A DNA stretch of 64,000 bases, taken from contig PUQB01000222.1 in assembly GCA_003024785.1 (NCBI GenBank), forward strand, positions 748,157 through 812,156, written 5' to 3'. The notes below the pieces were generated by a model. It ran no database searches, was not told the origin of the DNA, and saw only the letters and a list, made by a program, of their open reading frames with translations. The DNA is from Selaginella tamariscina. Its lineage: Eukaryota; Streptophyta; Lycopodiopsida; Selaginellales; Selaginellaceae. The position numbers and the translations under genes were made by a program. Positions 47,278 through 58,780 of the stretch are shown in pieces. Position 1 is the stretch's first letter. Each line of letters starts with the position of its first letter.

Positions 47278-47290
47278 CAGATCCACAAAC
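46795..47290. repeat. Microsatellite-rich stretch after SURNod19
   Basis: GT/GA and CA tracts at 46795-46855, 46896-46940 and 47239-47278. Two near-copies of TGCTGTTAAAACC.GCTTAAC (47140 and 47183) form a short direct duplication. A possible exon with EYSEVHFHAAGASNIGYD lies at 47010-47056. Confidence 0.5.
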
Positions 47291-47575
47291 ACTTATATAT
47301 AGTGTGTTACGTACCGTAGCCTGTACGTATGTACGGTCGTTTTGTAAATGGATATCACAATAAACTTAAAAATTAAATAAAATTTTCTAAAATGTCCACG
47401 AACATGAAAAAAATATCAGAAGAGAAGTCTATTTGAAAAGAATGTCCTCGGTAAAAACATACGTATTCACAATATTTACTTGGTTTTAATATTACTAATA
47501 AGTCCGTGCGTGGAACACACACACACACACAATATCTACTAAATAGATAAAATTTAAAATTTCTCCCTCATATTT

Positions 47576-48052
47576 TACATATTTAAATATATTTCCAGAA
47601 GTTTTGAATTTAAATATATACCCTGCATTTTCAATTTTTAAACTTTATACACTTTACAAGTAAAACTTGATGTATTTTAGTGACTTTTACGATTTATTTA
47701 TGATTCATGGTATTTAATTTTAAAGAACTACATATATTGCAATATAATGTAAATTTCTAATATTTAGTTCATTATAACAAATATTAGGAATAAATAAATA
47801 TTTAATTTAACTATAATATATTTAAAATCTGATATCTTTCATATTAAATATATATTCTCGGAAGTTTTGAATTTAAATATATATCAATTTTAAAATTTAT
47901 ACACTTCACAACTAACTTTTACGATTTATTTATGATTCATGGTATTTAACTTTATTTTATTATTGCAAAAAAAAAAAGAATTTTTTAATATTTAGTACAT
48001 TATAACAAATATTAGGAATAATAAATATTTAATTTAACTATAATATGTTATA
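47576..48052. repeat. Tandem duplication of an AT-rich unit
   Basis: Units at about 47576-47826 and 47839-48052 share GAAGTTTTGAATTTAAATAT, TTACGATTTATTTATGATTC, ATGGTATTTAA, and CATTATAACAAATATTAGGA in the same order. The second unit is slightly shortened. It resembles the AT-rich foldback family seen near 8170 and 58182. Confidence 0.7.
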
Positions 48053-48059
48053 ATATATA

Positions 48060-48600
48060 TCAAATGATTTTATTAAAGTTAAATACAAATTATGAATGCT
48101 GTTCGAATGTTATATCTATGGTCAATGAATTATATTTCTTTTTTTATTATAATAATTACGTACATATCCACCCATTGGTCTTGATTAAATCTTTACGTAT
48201 CAAGTTGATAAGCTAATACAAATGCATTAAATAAATTTTTAACTAAAACAAATAAAAATTAAATTCGGTGGGTATGTACCCGGAATTATCAGTATTTGAA
48301 GACAAATCAACTAGGTTCTGGAAGATGATATGCATTAACCTGAAGGTCCTTTTTGTATTTATATTCTCAAACTGTATATAAATTAAAATAAAAAAATAAA
48401 AATCAAATTAATTATATATTTAAAATGTAAAATGCATTATTATTATTTGATATTATAATTAAGTTAATATTAATATTTTTAAACATTATAAATGAATTTT
48501 GAATTTGTTAAAATGAGAAGGCAAAATATAGTGTACTGAAAAAATATTATTGTATGTGGTGTGTGTATATATTATAGTAAATAAATGCAACTTAATATTT
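48060..48600. other. AT-rich intergenic stretch
   Basis: No coding segment seen; probable upstream region of the isoleucyl-tRNA synthetase fragment. Confidence 0.5.
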
Positions 48601-48723
48601 TCAAATGCATTTAGGATGTCAGGATTGCGTCTGCTTGCCACAGAGATACACATTGGCATCCGCAGACGCTCCTTACGAGCTCTACAAGAGTAAGAAATTG
48701 TTCCAGTTCGCTACAAGTATTCG

Positions 48724-48754
<31 letters not shown>

Positions 48755-48927
48755 GCGTGTGTGTGTACACACACACTATTCTTTCATTTTCCAGAGCAAT
48801 CCGAATCAAGATACAAGCACACTGTTGATTTGCCACAAACCACATTCAGTCTCAAGGAACCGCAACTTCAGAAGTTTTGGGAGGATAAGCGTTTACTTCA
48901 CAAGATTTCACACAGTAATCAAGGGGT

Positions 48928-48986
<59 letters not shown>

Positions 48987-48987
48987 A
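48928..48987. repeat. TC-TA compound microsatellite
   Basis: Pure TC then TA run starting three bases after the splice donor of the first recognisable IleRS exon. Confidence 0.9.
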
Positions 48988-49084
48988 TACACACACACAT
49001 GCACACGCACACACATACATGTGTGTGTGTTATAAACGTGACTATTTCCACATTTAATTGTTTATACTATAGCACACACACAAG

Positions 49085-49290
49085 CAGGGTTTGGCGTTCC
49101 ATGTTTTTTGAAGTACCCGGAACATCAAAATACTTTACCTCAAAAACTTTGTTTGAGAATATTTTGTGTTTTCTTTAATATTTTTTAATTAAATTCTACA
49201 TGAATGGTTTATTTAAATAATATTTTAAATTTTTTAATTAAAGTATTTGGATGTTCCCAATGCTTTGAGAACACGGAACGCCAAACCCTG
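49085..49290. mobile_element. hAT-type MITE with 8-bp target duplication
   Basis: 206-bp foldback: left end CAGGGTTTGGCGTTCC and right end GGAACGCCAAACCCTG are perfect inverse complements, and an inner pair GGAACATC..AATACTTT / AAAGTATT..GATGTTCC extends the arms to about 55 bp. It is flanked by CACACAAG at 49077-49084 and 49291-49298. CAGGG termini and an 8-bp duplication are hAT superfamily hallmarks. No coding capacity. It sits in an IleRS intron. Confidence 0.88.
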
Positions 49291-49368
49291 CACACAAGTA
49301 AGCAATAGATTTTATTTTAATTTACGACATTCTACATAGTTTATAAACTGGTTTCTTTAGTTTAATGT

Positions 49369-49417
<49 letters not shown>
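49369..49417. repeat. AC-AT compound microsatellite
   Basis: AC run then AT run ending eight bases before the acceptor of the exon at 49426. Confidence 0.9.
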
Positions 49418-50465
49418 AATTTCAGCTTCTTCGAGGACGTAAAGTTTCATTTGTTCCTGGATGGGATTGTCACGGTCTTCCTATTGAACTTAAAGGTAAA
49501 CATGTGTTGTGTGCGTGTATATGTCTGTGTACGTTGTGACATATATATATATTATTCATGATCTTAATTATATATTAACTATGATTGAATATAATAATTG
49601 AAGCAGTGTTGCAATCTATTAAGTCGGATGAACGGATGAGATTGACACCAAATTGAGCTCCGCAAAAAAGCAGCTGAATTTGCTCTTAAAACAGTTGATC
49701 AACAGCGTAATCATCTTTTATTAATATACATGGCAATTAATAATTAAATATAGTATATATACTACATATACAATAATAATATAATAATATATACATTTAC
49801 GTATCAGAGATATGGAGTTTGGACCTCATGGGAAACTCCTTACCTCACTCTTCTGCCAAGCCACACAGGTTTGCACTCATTTTTATAATTAATTTCTAGC
49901 AGCTTTATTAATTTATCTATATAAATGTATATTGTTTTATAATTATTTAATTTTCTTATAAACAGATTTGCGTGTTTAAAAAATGGTTCTAAATGGTTAC
50001 ATTTACCGTGGTCGTAAACATGTTTATTGGGGCCTTTCGTCTGGGACAGCACTGCTGAAGCTGAACTTAAGGTATTTCAATTTATTAAATAACTTAACTT
50101 AACATAAAAAATAATATATTAAGTTTTAAATATATACTTACTGACTGCAATATCTTCAAGGTCATAGTCGTATTTCAAGTTACTTATACATTCAAACACT
50201 TTCCTGAGGAGATTAAATCTTTTCTTCCTCGTTTGGGAGTAGCTATTTAGACTACAACATCTTGGACAATTCCTGGAAATGCAGGTATATGCTTAAATAA
50301 TTTAATATAATACGTATATAATAATATATGTATTTTATCTAGTATATACTATTTTTATGTAGTATGACTGAACCATGTACAGATACACATATTAGATATT
50401 AAATAGTATATTAATATTATGTGCTAGAGTATAGTATGAAATATGGGAATAAGAAATACATACAC

Positions 50466-50515
50466 ACCTCTCTCTCTCTCTCTTCTCCTCTCTCTCTTCT
50501 CTCTATATATATATA
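50466..50515. repeat. CT-AT microsatellite in IleRS intron
   Basis: Interrupted CT run followed by AT run. Confidence 0.85.
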
Positions 50516-50734
50516 TGAAAATTCTTAATCATTATAACAATATATAAATCTTTTAGCTGTTGCTGTAAATGGCAAGCTTACATCTACAATTGTGAGCTCT
50601 CTTTTGAAGGCTCAAGTTAAATATATTATTGTCGCTGCTGGCTTAATCTCGAGATTAAAGGATAAGTGGAATGTTAATCTCGCTATTAAGGGTACTTTCT
50701 CAGGCTCTGCTTTGCAATCATGCAGGTATATCTC

Positions 50735-50736
<2 letters not shown>

Positions 50737-50784
<48 letters not shown>
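50737..50784. repeat. CT microsatellite in IleRS intron
   Basis: About 48 bases of pure CT, 12 bases after a splice donor. Confidence 0.9.
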
Positions 50785-50788
<4 letters not shown>

Positions 50789-51045
50789 CATAATATTCTG
50801 AGTATGAGATTCATATGCATATCTGTTTGTTATATATATATTATATATATATACACTATGTACCTATACATGTACGACGTACATGCATAGATACACACAC
50901 TTAAGTAGGCATATACACACCTCTCTCTCTACAGTTGTAGACAAAGATATCAGTAGATCGTTAATATGGTTATATATATATACTTTTATTTAGATACAAG
51001 CATCCATTGGAAGAGAGAGAATGTCCTATAGCTATAGGTGGGGAC

Positions 51046-51840
51046 ATTCATTAAATCTTTGTATATTCAAAACATAAAAGTTAATCTAAAGAATTTTTTT
51101 AGAAGTAAACATAAATGCATTCAAAAGTACGTACAAAGTTAATACAATTCTTATATGCATGAATATTAATTTTTATAAAAATAATTTTTATAAATTATAT
51201 TTATTTTACTAACATAAATAATTTAATGTGTTTTTCATGTTTTGTATTAATAATATATTTTATATACATAAGGAATGACACCTTATTATTAAGTTGTAAC
51301 ACGTTATATAAGAAAAATATTAAAATGAATAATTAGTTACTAATGTAATGGATCCACGTGTTATTGTAGAAGGAAAAATTTAAAAATATTAATATTAAAT
51401 TAAATTATTAAAATTATATTTTATAATAAATAACATTTTCTTTATGTTAAATATGTTTATACATGTAAACTCTCTTTCAACTTAATTTATCTACTTAAAT
51501 TTTTAAATCCAAGATTACTATAATATTATAAATAATTAAATATAATTAATTATTTACAAATTAAATGATAGTTAATTAATTAATTAATTAATTATTAATT
51601 ATATGATTTGTGTAAGAATAACTAATTTATGAGGTAGATGTATTATGTCTATAGGTTTATACAGATGTTTTTGTTGATCTTCGGTGTGTGTGTTTGTGCG
51701 TGTGCATGTGCATGTGTTATGTTTATATGAGCTGTGCATTTGTAACTCAATGTATATTGTGTTTGTGTATATCCTTATGTATGCATGTATACACACACAC
51801 ATATAGAGAGAGAGAGAGACACACACACACATGTTTTAAG
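51046..51840 (+). pseudogene. Decayed second copy of the IleRS KMSKS-region exons
   Basis: From 51046 the sequence follows 33310-34240: TTCATTAAA.CTTTGTATATTC, then ATACATAAGGAATG.CACCTT, then ATGGATCCACGTGTTATTGTAGAAGG against the KMNKS exon, then ATTTGTGTAAGAATAACTAATTTATGAGGTAGATGTATTA against the AYGVDVL exon. It is more AT-rich and more mutated than 33120-34099. It joins directly to the GGD end of the preceding exon, so about the middle of the gene was deleted here. Confidence 0.7.
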
Positions 51841-52014
51841 GTTTCACACGATTTTGATGTTTTAACATTTTGTAGTTTATTTAATGCTTTATGTTTCAGA
51901 TTTATGAAACTTTTATTTTGACATTTGGAAAAATAGATTATACGTGGGGTAAATAATTTTATGGATAAAAGAAATAAATAGTGTTAATGTGTTTTAATAA
52001 TACATTTAATATAA

Positions 52015-52630
52015 TACATTTGGGCTTGTGTATATATGTGTGTGTACATGCATACGTATGGGTATACAAACACAATATATAATGTACAGCTCTTATAACA
52101 TAACACACGCACAAACACACACCTTCCAATCATGAAGATTTGAAAATAATCTCTGAATTTTGTTTAAATATGTGAGGACCAATAAAAACATCACTTATAT
52201 AAATTCATAAATGTAATACATTTGTTCTTACACAAATTATATAGTTAATGAATATTTAATTAATTATTACTTATTGATTGTATTTAATTATTTATAATAT
52301 TATATTAGTCTTGGGTTTAGAAATTTAAGTAAGTTATTATAAAACGAGTTTACATGTATAGACATATTTAAACATAAAAAAATATTACTATAAATTAATT
52401 ATATCATGGAATATAATTTTTATTAATTTAGTTTAGTATTAACACGTGGATCTATTATATTACTAGTTGATTTGTTCATTTTAATATTTTTCTTATTTAA
52501 CATAAATTAATGTATTACAACTTGTCAATAAGATGCCATTCATTTTATATATAAAACATATTATTAATGCAAAAATATATAATCAAATAAAAAACAATGT
52601 TTATTTTACTAACATTAATGATTTTAATGG
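52015..52630 (-). repeat. Inverted duplicate of the decayed IleRS segment
   Basis: The minus strand of 52595-52015 repeats 51240-51830: ACACGTGGATC for GATCCACGTGT, CTTACACAAATTATATAG for the AYGVDVL-exon start, CATATTTAAACATAAAAAAATAT, and GTATACAAACACAATATATAATG for the CATTGTATATT.GTGTTTGTGTATA tract. About 180 bp separate the arms. At 52597-52629 a short piece (TTTTACTAACATTAATGATTTTAATG) is again in the direct orientation, so the rearrangement had more than one step. Confidence 0.75.
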
Positions 52631-53990
52631 CATGCAAAGGAGCAGAGCGGCAGGACAGGCGCACTTACAAGTTGGGACAAGAGAGCACGAAGAGCAGGAT
52701 TCAAGTGCATGCAAGTCCCTCAATGTACGATTGACAGGATTACTGTATGTATTAAGGACTTGTAGAGAAGGTGTGATGTCGTCTGGCCAATCGTTATGTT
52801 GAATGGTCAAAAGCTCTGTGGGCTCTTTGCATAGCAGCCAGCCAGATTTCTCTGAACATCTATGGGGTTTCTATTTGTATATTTGTTCAGTTGTACATGC
52901 AACTTATTTTGTTTATATTTAGTGGTACTTGTTTACTTGACTTACATAATTAATGAAAAAATATTAGTGAATATATTAAAAATTAAAATCAGAGAATAAT
53001 ATATATATGGAAATCTCACATAGATAAACTTTATAAAATTTTATAAAAAGAGTAACGATGTGTCATTTAAAAGCGATGGTGTGTCCCTCAAGACTGATGA
53101 ATTACAAATTTTTACAAATTTTAAATCACACTTTTATATTAATAAATGCATCTTGATATACAGCAGGGTCATCATCACACAACCATATCGCATGTGTCTT
53201 ACTTTTGTATTAAATAATTATAATTAGCAACGGTTGTCATTTTACACTGTATGTGGTTTGCAAAATGAAACACATTGTTAATGAAGTGAGTCGTATGTGG
53301 ATTAAACATGTTTATTTAAAAGTTTTTATTTTCAATAACTTAATGAATTTCTTCAATTTTAAAAACTTTTGAAAACATGTGAGTTCACTTAGTGAACTCT
53401 CACTATCATAAAATAAAATTGAACTATTATGAACACATCTAAAATGTTCATTTCTTCACTAAATTGTGATTATAAATTTAATATGTCTTTACAAAATTAA
53501 TTTGGGATAGAATTAAGTGTTATTTAATACATCAAAAATAACTTAATTGTTGGATTTAAATGATGGAACAACCCTTAAGTTATTATGTAAAACTGTTCAA
53601 CTACCTTAATTATTGGATTTAACTGATTTGAATTGTGCAAATTGTAAAATTCAAAGTTCACTTTGTAAATGCATCATTCATTTGGAAAAATTAAATATAT
53701 AAGAACATGTTTACCTTATAAATAAATAAGTTTTTAATAAATTTTAAAAACTTAGTTGAAACTATTTTACAAATGAATAATTATTAATATAAACATTTAT
53801 GCTACTATGTGAAAATTAATTAAGTGAAATTATCTTCATGATTCACTATGACATTTGAGTTAATAATGCAAATAATGCTTAAAAGTTTGTTTTTCATTCT
53901 TTTTAAAAGATATCTACATTACTAATTATAGAAAAATAATTTCACATATTTAAATTCTTAACCATTGAATCAAGAAAATGGATGATCGTT
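52630..53990. other. GC-richer islet then AT-rich stretch
   Basis: 52630-52870 is clearly richer in GC than both sides, with a possible coding frame (FKCMQVPQCTIDRITVCIKD) and stops at likely Trp codons; not identified. 52900-53990 is AT-rich without recognisable features. Confidence 0.4.
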
Positions 53991-53997
53991 AATTTGT

Positions 53998-54850
53998 ATA
54001 AAGTACTCCATAAAGTAAAACTTCAAGCCCATGAAGTGAGAGTTAAACTTAAACCTCATTTAAACATACAAATTGAAACTTCAAACTCACAAAGTAAGAT
54101 TTCAAGCCTACGAAGTGAGAGTTAAACCAAATAAAGTAAGAATCCAAACCCACGAACTGAGAGTTAGGTCTTATGAAATGAAAGTTAAACCCTATAAAGT
54201 GAGATTTCAAATTTATAAAGTGAAAGTCATGCTTTACAAAATGAAATTCAAACCCTACGAAATAAGACTCCAAACTCATAAAGTGAAAGTCAAGCTATGC
54301 AAAATGAAACTTAGGCTATACTTAAACCTCAAGCCTCATAAAGTGAGATTCAAATCTCACTTAGGCATCATGAAGTGAAACTCTTTACAAAACAAAGTAA
54401 GACTCAAGCCTCACTAAAGCCTTACGAAGTTAATTCTTTGTAATACGAAGTGAAACTCAAACCTTACTTAGACTTTACGAAGTGAGACTCTTTGTAATAT
54501 AAAATGAGATTTAAGTTACATGAAGTGAGACTTTTTACCTTATGAAGTAAGACTCAGGCCCCACTTAAGCCTCATGAAGTGATATTTAAACTTCACAAGG
54601 TGAGACTCTTTTGCAATACATAGTAAGACTCAGGCCCTCATGAAGTTAGAGTCTTGTTACAAAGTGAGACTTAAGCTCTACTTAGGTCTCATGTAAGACT
54701 CTTTGTAATACGAAGTGAGACTTAGGCCTCACTTAAGCCTCACAAAGTGAGACTCTTGTTCCATGAAGTGAGACTCAATTCTCACGAAGTAATATTTAAG
54801 CCTTACAAAATGAAACTTTTTATCATACAAAGTAATATTCTTGTCTTATG
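53998..54850. repeat. Degenerate minisatellite, unit about 24 bp
   Basis: The phrase (C)AAAGTGAGA(C/G)T(C/T)AA(G/A)CC recurs dozens of times. In 54073-54378 the unit is a multiple of 3 and keeps a frame open (repeating K-V-R-x-K-P-Y-like octapeptides); later units vary in length (CTCTTTG, CCTCACTTAAGCCTC insertions). A single stray unit lies near 56725. Known plant analogues are old satellite remnants; a coding role is unlikely. Confidence 0.8.
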
Positions 54851-55230
54851 AAGTGAAGGTGGTCACCATCTCACTCCCACAAGTAGTGTTGGCCATCATT
54901 TTGACATTCGTGAGTAGTGTTGGTCACCTTCTTGTCTTGTTCATGGGCGAAATTGGTTATCATCTCATTTACATTACTAATAACAATGTTGCTTACCTTA
55001 TAATCTTGATGTTCATCAATTTATGGTTCAAGAGTAGAATTAGTTATCATGCTAACATACAAGAACATTGTCGGTCTTAAATAACAAGGTTGATCACCAT
55101 GTTGAATTACGCAAGTAATGTTAGTTGCTAAGTTCAAGAGCAAAGTTTTTCAACATATACATGGAGTTGTAACGTAAATGGTTCAACTCAAGGTTGGTTA
55201 ACATAGTGCAATTTATGTAGATAGTATTTT
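54850..55230. repeat. Second degenerate tandem repeat, unit about 45-50 bp
   Basis: Successive units share AGTAGTGTTGG(T/C)CA(C/T)CAT(T/C)TTG followed by TTCATG or TTCGTG, decaying rightwards (GTAGAATTAGTTATCATGCT; AAGGTTGATCACCATGTTG). It abuts the 24-bp minisatellite. Confidence 0.65.
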
Positions 55231-55239
55231 TTTTTTTTT

Positions 55240-56001
55240 TATTAGTGATTATTTCTACGATAAATAACAAAAACTTAGGGATTTCATATATACAAGGATG
55301 GATTAAACAAACTTGTTTAGAAACTCAAGCATTCCTTGTATGGGCGAGATGATAAACCTTAGCTGTTCCTCATACAAAAACTCTATGTAATATGTAGTCA
55401 AACTATCTCGCATCATGAATGATTATTGTGTGTATATGAGATAAGTAACATTCAAATGTTAATGTGATATATTAAAAATATTGTAATATATTAAGTTAAG
55501 CATATAGAAATATAGATCTAACTTAGATATATCGACTTGTTGAGGGATAAGTGGAACACACAATATCTCTACATTTTTGAACTTGTTTTAGAGTGCTTTC
55601 ATGTAAATCGTAATCAAATTGGTAAGTTTATAATTGATTATTTTTAACAACACACACTCACACATGTAACTTACAACCTTAGCAGCCTCAACAATGAGGT
55701 TTACATCCATATTCACAAATAAGTTCAACCATTTACCATTTCATCATTGTGTGCAACATGTGTGTTGATGTTAGAGGTCCTTTTATTTTTCCAAATTACC
55801 CCAAAGTATAACACCTACAAGTTTCTTTTACTTCATTTCAAGAATGCACAACGAATACATTGTGTTTATACAGACAAATGCATATAAATATACAGATGTG
55901 CATACATGCATGGTTGCATGTGTGTGGTGTGAGAGAGAGAGTGTGTGTGTGCTAAGTCATGGCTAAGAAGATCAACATGATAAAAATAAACACTGCATCA
56001 C

Positions 56002-56040
<39 letters not shown>

Positions 56041-57000
56041 CCATATGTATTCCAGCAACAACTCCAAGAATAGACCTTACTTTCTTTACATCACTGATGC
56101 GATTCATAATGCCCAACTTAAATCTTCTAGCTACTTTGATTTCCTTGTTGTCCTTAGAGCTTTAAATTTTGCAATATTAGTTTAAAAATTATATATTTTT
56201 AAATCAAATTTAGAATATAAATTGTTGCAAGAGTTTATAGTTCAATATACTCTTATTAATAAAAAAAAATGATCGTCTTATAAAAATCATTCTTACATTT
56301 ATATTTCACTGTTGTGACCCTTGTCCTACGTATTTGCATTGTATGGCATGAGAAACATAATCGACTCAAATCCTACAATAATAATAAGAAAAAACCATAA
56401 AATAGTTAGTTTGCAAACCTATAAAATAATTAAATTTAAAAACAACAGAAATGTAACATCTTATCACACAACATCTTTCAGTTTCAAAAAAACATATTGC
56501 TAATTTTCTAAATGACAGACCTAAAAATCATATTAAGTGAATGACATTGTGTGAAGAAGTCATAAAAATATTACATACAAAGCTGTAGCAATGGATATTG
56601 TAGCCCTCAAAAATATCTTTTTAATAATTCAAATAAATTTTTGACACATTGTTATTTGTTCTTCAATGTTCATTCATAAACCAATCACAAAGTGAAGATT
56701 TATCTCACTCCGTGAATCGACTAGCTCATGAAGTGAGCATTAAAGAATGAACCATGTATATATGTATATGTGAGTTTTTGCATGCATAATGGCCATGCAT
56801 CAGTCCCATGCATGTATATATCATACCATGCATGCACAAGAACATGACTTCGCATTTAAATGATGACCCAACACTTTTTTAGAAAGTGTATTATAGATAA
56901 AATTTATAGTGAAACATTTTGCATTCCATATATACCATTATAATACAACAATATTTAGGTTAAATCTTATGTATTTATTTATAAAATATGTATTATATGT
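55240..57000. other. AT-rich stretch with microsatellites
   Basis: GA/GT tract at 55928-55950 and a TA run at 56007-56039. No recognisable genes. Confidence 0.55.
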
Positions 57001-57018
57001 GAGTATATATATGCATGT

Positions 57019-57586
57019 TGTTAGGGACCAAAAATATAGTATGTAAAAATTACATATATAGAACTTTCTTATGGTAAAGGAATAATTAATAGGAAAGTAG
57101 TAGGAAAATCCTATGAGTACAGGAAAAATCCTACGATGGTAAGAAGGATCATACGCATATAGGAAATAAATAGTTATAACAGTTGAGGAGGACAAGATTC
57201 GGTTAGGGAAAGAGAGGGCAAGTAGGGCAAGAAGGGGCAAGGAAGGCTATAGTGGAGCTAATGGAAAGATATGAAGAGTAATGTATGAGAAAGAGAGAAT
57301 CTTTATGAGAGAAGTCTTCACATTTGTTATTCATTTAATAATGCAAGTGCATAATTATGATATATGATATATATTGAATATAATCTTGTCTTATGAGCAA
57401 GATATCCTGTAAATGTTATAACATGGTAATGGCTAAAGTAAAATCTTATTCTTGACCTTAAAGACAAGATAAGTAACACATATATCTAATATAAAAATGA
57501 AATCCCTTAATCTTAAATGTAAAAGCTTTTCCTGTGCTGTGAACAGTGATTTTTTGTACACATGAAAGTTTTGCAATGTTAACACA
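57019..57586 (+). repeat. Putative LTR of an unrelated retrotransposon
   Basis: Begins TGTTAGGGACC and ends AACACA, directly followed by TGGCGACCATGGAGG, which resembles the TGGCGACTC-type primer-binding sites of plant Ty3-type elements. The length is 568 bp. No partner LTR was found within the window, so this is inferred from the ends and the site. Confidence 0.5.
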
Positions 57587-58075
57587 TGGCGACCATGGAG
57601 GGATTTCGCCATTATTGTGTAGGAATTCGTGAAATTCCTAAGTGATGAGTAATATATCTATGAAAGAAGTAGAGCTTAAGTGGAAAAAGAAGTAGGCCAA
57701 GAGAGAGGTTGTCTGTGTTGAGCAAATAGATCTTGCTAATCAAGAAACTCTTATAAGACTCATTAATTAAATAAGAAAACGTTACTAAAGATGTAAAGGA
57801 TATACACTACGGTGACTATCAAACTATAGGAGAAGAGGAATTGAAAGGAACTCCTTGGAGAACAGATTTCATAGTAGGTCAAGAGAAGGATTTCTTCGAA
57901 GTTCTTGTCTTAGTGCAAAAGAAGGTGGTAAAGAAAGTCCATCAAAAATATCTAATATAACACTTTTTCCTGAAATGTTAAGAGGAACATTGATGTACCA
58001 ATATTTCCTACAAGAAAGAAGGAAAATCCTAAAAGACACTTATTACAGTTTGAGGAAGTTGTAAAGCTGTATAAA
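57587..58075 (+). pseudogene. Leader and possible gag start of the same element
   Basis: After the site come charged, stop-ridden frames (57855-58064: MENRFHSRSREGFLRSSCLS) ending near 58075, where an AT-rich foldback region begins. No zinc knuckle or pol domain is seen; identification as gag is only positional. Confidence 0.3.
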
Positions 58076-58181
58076 GTAAGCAAACATATAAAATTTAAGT
58101 TAAAATAAAGGCCAAGTGCACAAAGTCTGTAAAATTTCTTAATATAACTTTAAGCAATGTGTTTCAACACCTTTAGAAGAT

Positions 58182-58720
58182 GGGAAATTTTCATATATAC
58201 TTTTAAAATTCATCATATTTACATATATATAAATAATTTAAATTTATATATGGAAAAATTACATTTGAACTCTATAAAATTACAAATTTATATACTCTTG
58301 TGAAAGTTTTAAATTTACAGTTATACCCTTAAAAAACTTCAATTCTTATATTTTTAATTTTAAAATAATAAAAGTTATGTATTTAATTTATAACATATTT
58401 AAAATGAAATAACATAAAGTTTATTAAATGTTAAATGTTAAAAACGTCATAATAAAAGAAAAACATTTAAAAAAATAAATTTATATTATATTGCAATATA
58501 TATGTTTAATTGATTGCTTTTCAATAATAAAATATAAATAACCATAAATGTTTCTGATTCATATATATTCCTTAAAATTTAAATTTATGTATATATTCAT
58601 GAAATTTTAAATTCAAACTTTATACATTTTAAAATTAAACTAAAATATTATTTTTAAATCAAAAAATATTATGAATAATTTATACTTATTATATTTAGTT
58701 TCAAATACAATTAATTAAAC

Positions 58721-58780
<60 letters not shown>

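Larger units (their letters stand above)
48617..51046 (+). pseudogene. Isoleucyl-tRNA synthetase N-terminal exons (organelle type), decayed
   Basis: A possible start at 48617 gives an Arg-rich leader (MSGLRLLATEIHIGIRRRSL). Exons: 48795-48925 (RYKHTVDLPQTTFSLKEPQL); 49426-49495 ([20 protein letters not shown]); 49607-49706 (AAEFALKTVDQQR); 49808-49868 (RYGVWTSWETPYLTLLP); 49966-50071 (MVLNGYIYRGRKHVYW with shifts); 50161-50284 (TFKHFPEEIKSFLPRLGVAI, stop for Trp, TTTSWTIPGNA); 50557-50725 (AVAVNGKLTS to KGTFSGSALQSCR); 50993-51046 (YKHPLEERECPIAIGGD). These match the OVA2-like enzyme from N-terminus to the editing domain. The exon with the HIGH ATP-binding motif, expected between the first two, is absent. 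Several exons have frameshifts and stops, so it is a pseudogene. Confidence 0.8.

Noticed and set aside
50161..50284. Stop codon in the IleRS exon corrected by RNA editing
   Set aside because: The locus is nuclear-type with spliceosomal introns, frameshifts and missing exons; decay explains the stop.
51000..52630. Direct tandem gene duplication
   Set aside because: The second arm is inverted, not direct; only a 33-base piece at the far end is in the direct orientation.
54073..54378. 101-residue Lys/Val-rich open frame
   Set aside because: It is the 24-bp minisatellite read in frame; the frame fails as soon as unit length drifts.
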